Source: DATFXF01 sp035258565
GTDB lineage: Bacteria; Acidobacteriota; Terriglobia; Acidiferrales; UBA7541
Assembly: GCA_035258565.1 (NCBI GenBank)
Contig: DATFXF010000313.1
Location: 1-11,094, forward strand
Direction of reading: 5' to 3'
DNA: 11,094 nt
Below are positions 1 to 7,407 of the stretch, piece by piece; the stretch's first letter is position 1, and every line of letters starts with the position of its first letter. The notes below the pieces were generated by a model that searched no databases, was not told where the DNA came from, and was given only the letters and a program-made list of their open reading frames with translations. The position numbers were made by a program, and so were the translations under genes.

Positions 1-74
1 CCCCCGCTACCCCGCCGCATTTGCTAGGTAAAACGGGGCATTTCGGCTATAATTTGCGATTGACTCTGGCGTGC

Positions 75-222
75 CGGCCCCACCTGAGCTCACTCTGACT
101 CACCGCGGGTCACTAATCGCTTATAAGTGGTTTGTCTTCAAATGCTGGGATTTTCTGTGGCTTACGAGAGGCCAGCGGTTTGTCTTGAAAGGGTGATGTA
201 CTAACCGTTGCACCATGGGGCC
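75..222 (-). pseudogene. Interrupted tRNA-Glu(UUC)-like gene (split or broken)
   Basis: Read on the minus strand, 222-186 gives a normal tRNA 5' half: acceptor GGCCCCA, T8-G9, D-stem GTGC/GTAC, D-loop with A14, G18-G19 and A21, anticodon 5' stem TCACC and loop start CTTTCA with anticodon TTC (Glu). The sequence then leaves the tRNA pattern for about 80 nt. At 105-100 it resumes as C plus GGTGA, which completes the loop as CTTTCAC and pairs perfectly with TCACC. At 82-76 TGGGGCC pairs perfectly with the 5' acceptor strand, followed by G as discriminator. Only 17 nt lie between GGTGA and the acceptor strand instead of the usual 21-22, and no TTCGA-type T-loop is visible, so the T-arm looks damaged. 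CCA is not encoded. The 5' half is convincing. Whether this is a pseudogene with an insertion, an intron-bearing gene or a recombination scar cannot be decided from sequence alone. Confidence 0.45.
127..190. repeat. Pair of 16-nt direct repeats inside the tRNA interruption
   Basis: The copies are 127-142 (gtggtttgtcttcaaa) and 175-190 (gcggtttgtcttgaaa), 14 of 16 bases identical and 48 nt apart. The second copy runs into the anticodon loop of the tRNA-like half; the first lies within the interrupting sequence. They could mark a duplication made when the interruption arose. Confidence 0.5.
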
Positions 223-273
223 GCGAGTCGTTCATGCGTCCACGGTTCGCTGTTCTTGCGCCGCTTTTCATCA

Positions 274-914
274 CGTGCCCCGACTGCTCCGGTGCGGTTA
301 AACCCCGGGGTGCCGCCCGAGTTGGAGCACATTATCAACAAGGCGCTGGAGAAGGATCGCGAGCTGCGCTATCAAGATGCCAACGACCTCCGCGCCGACC
401 TAGAACGCCTTAAGCGCGACACGACAACTGCCCGCCTCCCTGTCGCGGCGCCCGGTCCCGCCACCGGGATCGCCGTCCCCCGAGTTCTCCCCGTCCTGTT
501 CCGAGCCTGGAAACTCTGGCTCTTAGCTGGTGCCCTCGCCTCAGTCCTGGCATTCGCCAGCTATAATGTTTTCTTCCGCCGCGCCCAGGCCCTGACTGAG
601 CGCGATTCCATCCTGCTGGCCGACTTCGTCAACACCACAGGTGACTCGGTCTTTGACGGCACCCTGCGCCAAGCGCTGGCGGTCAAGCTCGAGGAATCGC
701 CTTTCCTGCACGTCGCCCCTGAACAGCCCGTCCGCGAAACCCTGCGCCTGATGAACCGGTCCCCCGACGAGCGCATCACCGGCACCATCGCCCGAGAGAT
801 CTGCCAGCGCCAGAACATCAAAGCCATGCTGGAGAGTTCGATAGCAAGCTTGGGTGCCACCTATGTAATCACCCTGAATGCTCTCAACTGCCAGACGGGT
901 GAGTTCCTCGCCAG
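274..914 (+). pseudogene. Ser/Thr protein kinase, C-terminal fragment
   Basis: Translation gives the end of a PknB-type kinase domain (RAPTAPVRLNPGVPPELE, then KALEKDRELRYQDANDLRAD), which is the C-lobe signature of the kinase-TPR proteins abundant in Acidobacteriota. A linker follows, then one membrane segment (about WLLAGALASVLAFASYNVFF, 519-578), then the periplasmic start LTERDSILLADFVNTTGDSV and a domain running to CQTGEFLA. The ATP-binding and catalytic loops are missing at the left, and the expected TPR array is missing at the right, where sequence switches to a transposase near 914. The open frame begins at 208, but that stretch overlaps the tRNA-like element and has no kinase similarity, so no true start is present. 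Intact homologues would phosphorylate proteins in the cytoplasm; this fragment cannot. Confidence 0.8.
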
Positions 915-1316
915 AACACCAAGGAGATGGTCAAAATGATGGAGCTGTTGCGCACGCAGTATCGAGACTGCAAGACCATCTATCTGTCCTGGGATGCGGC
1001 CTCGTGGCACATTTCAAAGGAGGTTTTCACAAAGATCAAGGAGAGGAATGAGGAAGCGCCAACCCAAGGCTACCCGATTGTGAAGGCTGCGCCGTTGCCA
1101 GCGAAGGCGCAATTCCTCAACGTCATCGAATCGGTCTTCAGCGGAATGGCACGAGCGATCATCCACAACAGCGATTACCTTTCGGTTGAAGCCGCGAGGC
1201 AAGCCATCGACAAGCATTTCACAACAAGAAATGAGGACTTTCGGAAAGATCCCAAGAGGGCGGGCCAGGGAGCCGGCACGGCGCCATCTTTGAGCTGGGG
1301 CAAGCCTATTCACTAG
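915..1316 (+). mobile_element. IS630-type transposase, C-terminal fragment
   Basis: The product reads as the last part of an IS630/Tc1-like DDE transposase. YLSWDAASWHISK carries the second catalytic Asp and the conserved His. About 50 residues later comes PLPAKAQFLNVIESVFSGMA, the counterpart of the NPIE(R)-W segment with the catalytic Glu. The usual tail follows (AIDKHFTTRNEDFRKDPKRAG). The N-terminal HTH and first Asp are absent. The frame can be read back to about 903 with a TGA at 900-902, and a possible in-frame ATG at 927 has no clear ribosome site. Similarity ends near 1266; the family tail (KIWG...NCKDPR-like) is replaced by unrelated residues up to the TAG at 1314-1316. No terminal inverted repeats or TA duplications were found, so this is a dead fragment, not a mobile copy. 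Confidence 0.75.
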
Positions 1317-1453
1317 GGTGCGAATAACTCAGCTCATGATCTCGAGAGCGTGGCAGACTGGGCCGAATTCTTCTTGATGAAGATGGCGGTGCGTGATGGT
1401 GAAGGGGTGAGGCGGACCGAGTAGGCGCCTCTCTTCAGGTCCATACATTCTGC

Positions 1454-1482
1454 TTGACACAGGTGAAGGCGTAGAAGATATT
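1454..1482 (+). promoter_or_regulatory. Sigma70-like promoter for the regulator gene
   Basis: A perfect -35 box TTGACA (1454-1459) is followed after 17 nt by GATATT (1477-1482, 4 of 6 to TATAAT). Transcription would start near 1489, giving a leader of about 30 nt before the GTG at 1519. The rest of 1317-1453 holds no gene that I recognise. Confidence 0.5.
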
Positions 1483-1518
1483 CGCCACCGCCGTATAAGA
1501 AATTATGCGGACTCTCCA

Positions 1519-2154
1519 GTGACGGCGGGCTCGACAAGAAGCGACGTTCGGCAGCGATACGGGGCGCTCGTGGACTGCATTGCAGACCTCCTCGGACCGA
1601 GCGCTGAGGTTGTCCTGCACGATGTGAGTCGCACCGACCACTCCGTAGTCTTGATCCGAAACGGGCTGGTGACCGGACGGAGTGTTGGGGCGCCCCTGAC
1701 CGACCTGGGTTTCTACATGCTGCGCGAATCCGATCGTCGCATCGAGACTCTTGGCGTGTATTACAGCCAAGCTGGGAATGGAAAACGACTTAAATGCAAT
1801 GCTGCTAACCTGCGGGACTCCCGCGGAAAGGTCGAGGCCATCCTCTGCATCAACATCGATGTAACAGATGAGGCCTCTGCAGAAGGGCAGGAAAGAAGTT
1901 CGCCCTTTACCGAGCATTACGAAACCAGCATCCGTCGGGTGATTGACACTCTGGTTCGACACGCTACCGAGGGCCGTGGTAGGGAATTAAGTGCAGAGGC
2001 GAAGGTCGAAGTGGTGCGGGCGCTCGAGAGCCGAGGGGTTTTCCTGGCGCGAGGAGCCATCAAACAAGTGGCGGCCTCCCTGGGCATCGCCCCGCCGACA
2101 GTTTACAAGTACATCCAGCAGGTTAGGCACACACGAGCACTCTCGGCGCGCTAG
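1519..2154 (+). CDS. YheO/DauR-like PAS-HTH transcriptional regulator
   Basis: A 211-residue protein with the two-domain layout of the YheO/DauR family. A PAS_6-type sensor covers about residues 8-125 (EVVLHDVSRTDHSVVLIRNG, then SVGAPLTDLGFYML and a strand rich in ILCINIDVT). A C-terminal HTH lies at about 172-205 (RGVFLARGAIKQVAASLGIA followed by PPTVYKYIQQV). In the family, DauR represses D-arginine catabolism genes in Pseudomonas; most other members have unknown ligands. The start is a GTG at 1519 just after the likely promoter, with no strong Shine-Dalgarno; in-frame ATGs occur only much later, inside the PAS domain. It ends 90 nt before the M19 gene on the same strand, so it probably controls the following genes. 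Ligand and operator are unknown. Confidence 0.85.
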   Translation: MTAGSTRSDVRQRYGALVDCIADLLGPSAEVVLHDVSRTDHSVVLIRNGLVTGRSVGAPLTDLGFYMLRESDRRIETLGVYYSQAGNGKRLKCNAANLRDSRGKVEAILCINIDVTDEASAEGQERSSPFTEHYETSIRRVIDTLVRHATEGRGRELSAEAKVEVVRALESRGVFLARGAIKQVAASLGIAPPTVYKYIQQVRHTRALSAR

Positions 2155-2244
2155 GGCTGAGGACATGGTGTTGCCGTCCCGAAGCGAGCGCCAAGCCAGG
2201 AGCCCGGTCCGGCCGCTGAAGCTGTAAGAAAGTGAGAGGATGGC

Positions 2245-3369
2245 ATGGAGCTCACACGCAGAGAAGCGCTGAAGGGACTTGCGATTGCCAGTATTGCGGC
2301 GGCAGTGCCGGTCTCGATTGCCGATGAGGTTACTGCGAACCCTTCCTCGTTTTCCAGCATTGGCGAGATTTTTGAGCGCACCATCCTCATTGACGACCTC
2401 TCGGGCTTCGATCCTGATCCTTCGCTCCCCGATGTGGGCTTCTCCCTGGTAAAGGAGTCTGGAATCACAATTGTCAGCCCCACCCTCGGAGATGTAGTCC
2501 CTGAAAGGGCGTTCGAAAGCACTGTGAATGAGATTGCGAAAATGCAGGCCAAGGTGGCACGGCACGCCGACCACCTGATGATCGTCCGCAGCTTTTCCGA
2601 TATCGAGAAGGCGAAGCGGGAGAAGAAACTCGGCCTACTCATCAATGTGCAGAACAGCGCATGCATCGAACGAGACTTGAAGAGACTAGATCTCTTTTAC
2701 GATCTCGGCCTCCGGCAAGTCCAGCTTACCTTCAACTGGCGAAACTGGGTTGGTGACGGGTGCACAGAACGCACTCAGGCTGGCTTGAGTTACTTCGGCG
2801 TCGACATGGTGCAGCGCATGAACGAACTGGGGATGATCGTGGATGTCAGTCACACAGGCTACCAGAGCACGCTCGACGCCGTGGAGGTCTCAAACAAACC
2901 CATTGTTTTTTCGCATACGAATTGCAAAGCGCTGTGCGATCATCCGCGGAACAAGACGGACGATCAGATCAGGGCGCTGGCCCGCAAGGGCGGCGTGATC
3001 GGCCTCTCCTGCTTCAACTGGTTCGTGAGCGACAAGCCCCGGTCGACGCTTGACGACCTTCTCGATCACTTCGACCACGTCGCTAGGCTAGTGGGGCCGC
3101 AGTCGATCGGCATCGGCTCTGATTTCTCCGTCACCGGATGGGCCGGCCGGCAGCCGGATGCCGAATGGGAGGCGCACAAGAGCATCTACGGCGAGCGCGA
3201 ATGGAAGGTGCTCAAAGGCCGCTTTCCCCCTTACATCGACGAAGTCAACAATGCGCGGCGCTACCGCACGATCGCTGAAGGCCTCCAGAAGCGCGGCTGG
3301 AAACTCGATGACATCGCCGGAGTTCTCGGAAGGAACCTGGTCCGCGTCTATCAGCAAGTTCTGAAATAG
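2245..3369 (+). CDS. Tat-exported M19 (membrane dipeptidase-like) protein with altered metal site
   Basis: A 374-residue peptidase M19 (renal dipeptidase) homologue. The N-terminus MELTRREALKGLAIASIAAA is a twin-arginine signal (RR at 5-6), so it acts outside the cytoplasm. Family landmarks seen are RQVQLTFNWRN, DVSH (His203), SHTN (His224), DHPRNKTDDQIRALARKGGV, GIGSDFSV (Asp293) and the C-terminal IAGVLGRNLVRVYQ segment. The spacing of His203, His224 and Asp293 equals that of human dipeptidase His198, His219 and Asp288. However, the usual N-terminal HxD metal ligands are absent (ILIDDLSGFD at 47-56), and the bridging Glu of GVEGG is Gln136 (LINVQNS). Canonical members hydrolyse dipeptides using two zinc ions; here a mononuclear or different activity is likely. 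The start is supported by GAGAGGA at 2234-2240. It lies 25 nt upstream of the receptor gene and is probably cotranscribed with it. Confidence 0.85.
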   Translation: MELTRREALKGLAIASIAAAVPVSIADEVTANPSSFSSIGEIFERTILIDDLSGFDPDPSLPDVGFSLVKESGITIVSPTLGDVVPERAFESTVNEIAKMQAKVARHADHLMIVRSFSDIEKAKREKKLGLLINVQNSACIERDLKRLDLFYDLGLRQVQLTFNWRNWVGDGCTERTQAGLSYFGVDMVQRMNELGMIVDVSHTGYQSTLDAVEVSNKPIVFSHTNCKALCDHPRNKTDDQIRALARKGGVIGLSCFNWFVSDKPRSTLDDLLDHFDHVARLVGPQSIGIGSDFSVTGWAGRQPDAEWEAHKSIYGEREWKVLKGRFPPYIDEVNNARRYRTIAEGLQKRGWKLDDIAGVLGRNLVRVYQQVLK

Positions 3370-3394
3370 GCAGATGGATGGAAGGAGCAAAGCA

Positions 3395-6300
3395 ATGACG
3401 AATTGCACCTGCCGATGGGGACTGTTTGCGCTTCTTGGGGCTCTGTTCGCGTTGAACGCTGCAGCGCAGCTGACCGGGGGCTCCGTCGTGGGCAGCGTCA
3501 AAGATCCGACCGGCGCACTGGTGCCGGGGGCACAGATCACGTTCAAGAACGCGAGCACCGGAGCTACGTACACCACCTCCAGCTCGGCGGAGGGTCTTTT
3601 CAATCTCGGGGCCGTGCCAGTGGGCGCCTACGACTTCGGTGTGACTGCAAGAGGCTTCAAGACTGCAACTGGGAAATTTACCGTCGAGCTAAACACCGTC
3701 GGCACGCTCAACATTCAGCTTCAGCTCGGAGAGGCTTCAGAGACGATTTTGGTGACCGAGGCGGGAGCAGCAGTCGAAATCGCCAGCACCCAGCTGACGG
3801 GAATGTTTTCTCGGCGCGAAGTGGTGGATCTGCCCCTGGCCTCGATCAGCGTCAACGACCTGGGCCTGCTCAGACCCAACGTGGTCGATATCAATACCAC
3901 CGGTCTCAATCGTGCGCAGGTGCTCCAGAAAGTGAGCTTCCCGGTCGGCGGCGCGATCGGCGGGGTAGGAGGTAACCGGGCGCGCAACAACAGCTTCTTC
4001 GTGGACGGCGTGGACAATAACAATCCCCTTGAGACTGGGCCGCAAGGAGTGGTCATCCAGGACGCGGTTCAAGGGTTTGCCGTCGTCAAAAACAGCTTCG
4101 ATGCAGAGTTCGGCCAGTTCTCCGGCGGACTGTTCAACATCGTCACGAAAACGGGCACGAACCAGTATCACGGAAACGCCTTTTGGTACGTGCAGAACCG
4201 CCACCTGAATGCTTCCGACTTCGGCGTGCAGCAGCAGATCCAGCAAGGCGCACTCAGAGAAAAGCCACGCTACGACCTCAACCGCCTGGGTGGAACCATC
4301 GGTGGCCCCATCGTCCGCAACAAGGTGTTTTTCTTTGGTGCGTACGAATTCGAGAACCTGGGGTCGGCCAGCAGCACAGCCTCGGCCATCTTCCCCACAG
4401 CGGCGGGAATGCAGACCCTGACCACCATCCCGCAGGTTAGCCCGTTCGTTCTCGGCTTCCTGCAGCAGTTTGGCGCTACGGCGTCGCAGCGGAGCGGGAC
4501 GATCACCGTTTTCGGCAACTCCACGCCCGTCGAAGTGGGCACGGTTAGCCGGAGCTTCCCTACATTTGCCACGAGCCACCGCTTTCTTGTGAGCACGGAC
4601 TGGTTGCGTTCCGCTGCCGACCAGGTCCACTTCCGGTTCAATTTCGATCATGGCCCCAACCAGCTGCTGCCGGGCTTTCCCATCCCTGGTCTGAATGCGG
4701 ATCAGGACATTACCAACGAACTTTTCTCTATCACACACGTGCACACGCTTTCGGCCGCGGTGCTGAACGAGCTGCGGCTCTCGTATCATCACCAGATCAC
4801 GGACGATTCGTTTGCCAGCCCCATGGCCGCCACCCTACCCAACATCGGCGTGGTGGGAGGACCCATCATCGGCCCGAACGCGAGCGCGCCCGGCGGATCG
4901 TTCAACCACGTCTATCAGCTCAACGAGAATGTGACCTGGCAGCGTGACCGGCACATCCTCAAGTTCGGTTCGGATCTGCGGAATAACATCGTAGCTGACC
5001 GCGGCCGACCAGCGCCCCGCGGCGATTATGAGTACAGCACCTGGGATCTCTTCTTGTCCGATTCGGTGCCGGATATCAACGGCCAGCGCGGCGTGGGGAA
5101 TGCCGAGCTAGCGCTGAACAATTACTCGCTCAACTTCTACGCGCAAGACCATTTCCGCTGGAAGCCACGATTCACGGTGTACGCTGGTATCCGCTACGAA
5201 TTCAATTCGCTGCTGCGCGATCTCGCGGCGCAGCAGGATGAGTCCATCGCTAATGTGCCCGGCGTCATCGAGTTCAAGAAACCCTCAGTCGAAAAGAACA
5301 ACTGGGCGCCGCGCATTGGCTTTGCCTGGGACGTTTTTGGTGACGGCAGAACCTCCGTCCGAGGCGGCTACGGGATCGCCTTCGCGCCCGTGTTCGGTGC
5401 CTACGTAGGGGGCGGACTGCTGCCTACAACCATCCAGCAGGTTTTCTTCACCGATTGCCTACCGGACTGCCCGATCCCGATCCCGGCGAAAAACTTCCTC
5501 CAGAATGGGGGCATACCGAACATCTTGGCGCCGCTCGATACCACAGCGCACGCCCGGGCCGCCATCGCCACGTTCATCCCGGACATTAAGCGACCTTACG
5601 TGCAAACTGCCACGCTCGGGCTGGAGCGCGAGCTCGGGCGGGGGTGGACGTTGAGCGGGCGGTACCTTCACACGCAAGGCACGCACCTGAGCGTGCAGAA
5701 CCGGTTGAATGCCGCTATCGTGCCTCCGCGCTCGGCCTTCCTGCCAACGTATTTCAACCGCAACCAGGTTCCGGCGCAGGCGGTTCTGGACACGATGCCT
5801 ACCCTGAACCAGTTTCTCACCCAGGCGGTGCCTCCGCTCGCGCAATTCGGGTTCACGAGCTTTCTCACCACCCACTTACCAATCGGCACCTCTCACTACG
5901 ACGCTGGGTCGTTGGAAATTGAGCACCGCTTCACGTCCGGGTTACAGTTCGACGCAAACTACACGTACAGCAAGTTCATCGATGTGGCCACGAACGAATT
6001 CTTCAATAGCTTTATCAATCCGCGCCGTCCGCAGGACCGACAGAATCTGAAGAACGAACGCGGCCGATCGGTGCTCGATGCCCCGCACCGCTTCGTACTG
6101 GAATTCGTGTGGGACACCCCCTGGTTCCATTCCGGATCTGGGTGGACCCGCCAGGTCCTTGGCGGCTGGACACTCGCGGGGAGCTACACCGCCTCGTCTG
6201 GACAACCGTTTACCGCCCTGAGCCTGGCCAATTCCGTCGGCAGCGGTGATCGGGCCGGGCAGCGGACCGTCTTCAATCCCAGCGGATCGAGCGACACTGG

Positions 6301-6685
6301 AACAAACTCCACTCGGATTCTGAATTCGGCGGGGAATGTGGTGGCCTATCTAGCCAACGACCCCAGCGCCCGCTATGTGCGGGCGCAGACGGGGACTTTC
6401 CCCACAGCGGGGCGCAACAGCTTGCGTGCGCCGGGGATCAGCAATGCTGACTTCATGGTCAGCAAGAACTTCAACTTTGGCGAGGAAAGGCGGGTGCAGT
6501 TCGGCACCCAGTTGTTCAACGTCTTTAACCATCCGCAATTCACGGCTGCGAATCTTCTTGCCGTCGATCCCGGGCTCGGCGTCAACTACGCGTTCGTCCT
6601 GAGTCCGACGTTCAATGAAATCAAAGGCTCCGGCGGAACAGGCGGGGCTCGAATCGTACAATTTCTCTTGAAGGTCTTCTTCTGA
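3395..6685 (+). CDS. Oar-like TonB-dependent receptor
   Basis: A protein of 1096 residues, the usual size for acidobacterial Oar/CarboxypepD_reg TonB-dependent outer-membrane receptors. In order: a signal peptide (to about residue 24, ending ALNAAAQ); a carboxypeptidase-regulatory/Cna-B-like domain (about 27-110; GSVVGSVKDPTGALVPGAQI); a plug-like region (about 125-270) with NNSFFVDGVDNNNP and FSGGLFNIVTKTGTNQYHGN; then a long beta-barrel rich in alternating aromatic strands (NYSLNFYAQDHFRWKPRFTV, RIGFAWDVFGDGRTSVRGGY, FGTQLFNVFNHPQF). It ends in a terminal aromatic strand, FLLKVFF, typical of outer-membrane barrels. I chose the ATG at 3395 because GGAG at 3384-3387 lies 7 nt upstream; an in-frame ATG at 3374 would add seven residues without a ribosome site. 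Substrate is unknown; the preceding dipeptidase-like gene suggests a peptide-like ligand. It ends in TGA, a normal stop here. Confidence 0.92.
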   Translation: MTNCTCRWGLFALLGALFALNAAAQLTGGSVVGSVKDPTGALVPGAQITFKNASTGATYTTSSSAEGLFNLGAVPVGAYDFGVTARGFKTATGKFTVELNTVGTLNIQLQLGEASETILVTEAGAAVEIASTQLTGMFSRREVVDLPLASISVNDLGLLRPNVVDINTTGLNRAQVLQKVSFPVGGAIGGVGGNRARNNSFFVDGVDNNNPLETGPQGVVIQDAVQGFAVVKNSFDAEFGQFSGGLFNIVTKTGTNQYHGNAFWYVQNRHLNASDFGVQQQIQQGALREKPRYDLNRLGGTIGGPIVRNKVFFFGAYEFENLGSASSTASAIFPTAAGMQTLTTIPQVSPFVLGFLQQFGATASQRSGTITVFGNSTPVEVGTVSRSFPTFATSHRFLVSTDWLRSAADQVHFRFNFDHGPNQLLPGFPIPGLNADQDITNELFSITHVHTLSAAVLNELRLSYHHQITDDSFASPMAATLPNIGVVGGPIIGPNASAPGGSFNHVYQLNENVTWQRDRHILKFGSDLRNNIVADRGRPAPRGDYEYSTWDLFLSDSVPDINGQRGVGNAELALNNYSLNFYAQDHFRWKPRFTVYAGIRYEFNSLLRDLAAQQDESIANVPGVIEFKKPSVEKNNWAPRIGFAWDVFGDGRTSVRGGYGIAFAPVFGAYVGGGLLPTTIQQVFFTDCLPDCPIPIPAKNFLQNGGIPNILAPLDTTAHARAAIATFIPDIKRPYVQTATLGLERELGRGWTLSGRYLHTQGTHLSVQNRLNAAIVPPRSAFLPTYFNRNQVPAQAVLDTMPTLNQFLTQAVPPLAQFGFTSFLTTHLPIGTSHYDAGSLEIEHRFTSGLQFDANYTYSKFIDVATNEFFNSFINPRRPQDRQNLKNERGRSVLDAPHRFVLEFVWDTPWFHSGSGWTRQVLGGWTLAGSYTASSGQPFTALSLANSVGSGDRAGQRTVFNPSGSSDTGTNSTRILNSAGNVVAYLANDPSARYVRAQTGTFPTAGRNSLRAPGISNADFMVSKNFNFGEERRVQFGTQLFNVFNHPQFTAANLLAVDPGLGVNYAFVLSPTFNEIKGSGGTGGARIVQFLLKVFF

Positions 6686-6694
6686 GCGGGGACC

Positions 6695-6718
6695 CTGCGC
6701 CTTGCCGGGAAGGCGCAG
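6695..6718 (+). terminator. Strong GC-rich hairpin after the receptor gene
   Basis: CTGCGCCTT (6695-6703) and AAGGCGCAG (6710-6718) form a perfect 9-bp stem with a 6-nt loop, 10 nt after the receptor stop. There is no run of T after it, so it may be a weak terminator, an attenuator or an mRNA-stabilising hairpin that lowers expression of the next gene. Confidence 0.45.
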
Positions 6719-6744
6719 CGCTTCGTCCGCAAGGGCGGTCGCCG

Positions 6745-7221
6745 ATGACAAAGCTGGCGTGGGTTTCCGTGAGTGGCACGCTTGCAGTCTGCTTCCTGTT
6801 TGCGAGGGAGCTGCGAGTGAATCGTGGGGCGGAACAGCACTATCCGGCTGAGCGGGATCAGAAGGCTTCTGAGATTGTGGCCATGGAGACGGCCGTCTGG
6901 CAGGCTGCCAAGGAGAAGGATCTCCACCGATTCTCAACTCTTGTGGGCGACGATGCGCTTATGATCTTTACGTCCGGTGTCGTCACCAAGAGCGAATACC
7001 TGCGCTCGATCGCCGAGCGTAACATCACCAGCTACTCGTTGCGGAACTTCCGCGTATTCACTCCCGCTGCGGACACGGCCATCATTGTCTACGAAGCAAC
7101 GATCACCGGCATCTTCCAAGCGAGACCGGTCACCTCCTATAACGTTCGCGGAGCATCGGTTTGGGTCAGGCGTTCGGGTCAGTGGGTCGCCGTCCTCAAC
7201 CAGGAAACGCCAATGTCTTGA
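6745..7221 (+). CDS. Secreted DUF4440 / NTF2-like protein
   Basis: A 158-residue protein with an N-terminal hydrophobic segment (LAWVSVSGTLAVCFLFA, about 4-20), probably a signal peptide or membrane anchor. The rest matches the DUF4440/SnoaL-like NTF2 fold: an opening helix (IVAMETAVWQAAKEKDLHRF), DDALMIFTSGVVTKSEYL, a strand pair around TAIIVYEATITGIFQ, and the closing WVRRSGQWVAVLNQETP, which is the usual end of this family (W-x-x-x-x-G-x-W, then Q-E-T-P). Members bind small molecules or act as enzymes of varied kind; no specific reaction can be assigned. It follows the receptor by 59 nt across the hairpin at 6695-6718, so it may be a less expressed last gene of that operon. No good Shine-Dalgarno precedes the ATG. 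Confidence 0.78.
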   Translation: MTKLAWVSVSGTLAVCFLFARELRVNRGAEQHYPAERDQKASEIVAMETAVWQAAKEKDLHRFSTLVGDDALMIFTSGVVTKSEYLRSIAERNITSYSLRNFRVFTPAADTAIIVYEATITGIFQARPVTSYNVRGASVWVRRSGQWVAVLNQETPMS

Positions 7222-7407
7222 ACATTGTTTTGCGCGCTGATTCAACCATCCCATCGATGGTGCGCGCACTCATAATCCTTCACGCCTCACCGACCCCTGA
7301 ACCCCTGCCCAGGCAGGACTGGCTGGACCAACATAGGAATAATAGCGAGAAGAATAAGGAGACGCGCTACCCTTGCTACTCCTATACTTGCCAGCGGAGA
7401 AACGAAG
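7222..7407. other. Intergenic region, no gene recognised
   Basis: Contains GCGCGC at 7232-7237 and again at 7262-7267, with the 10-base palindrome CCATCGATGG between them (7251-7260). These could pair into an imperfect hairpin after the DUF4440 gene, but there is no T-run. Nothing else is supported. Confidence 0.3.

Noticed and set aside
48..53. TATAAT as a promoter -10 box
   Set aside because: No -35 box at 16-18 nt upstream and no clear gene start follows on the plus strand.
131..142. CTTCAAA as the anticodon loop of a selC tRNA-Sec
   Set aside because: Flanking bases cannot form the anticodon stem or the long acceptor arm of tRNA-Sec.
208..273. Kinase fragment start at ATG 208 region
   Set aside because: This stretch overlaps the tRNA-like element and has no kinase similarity; the open frame is accidental.
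3737..4792. 351-codon minus-strand frame within the receptor gene
   Set aside because: Composition is low-complexity for a protein, and the plus-strand receptor is unmistakable here.
7232..7267. GCGCGC pair as an intrinsic terminator
   Set aside because: Self-complementary short repeats with a 24-nt gap and no T-run; too weak to call.
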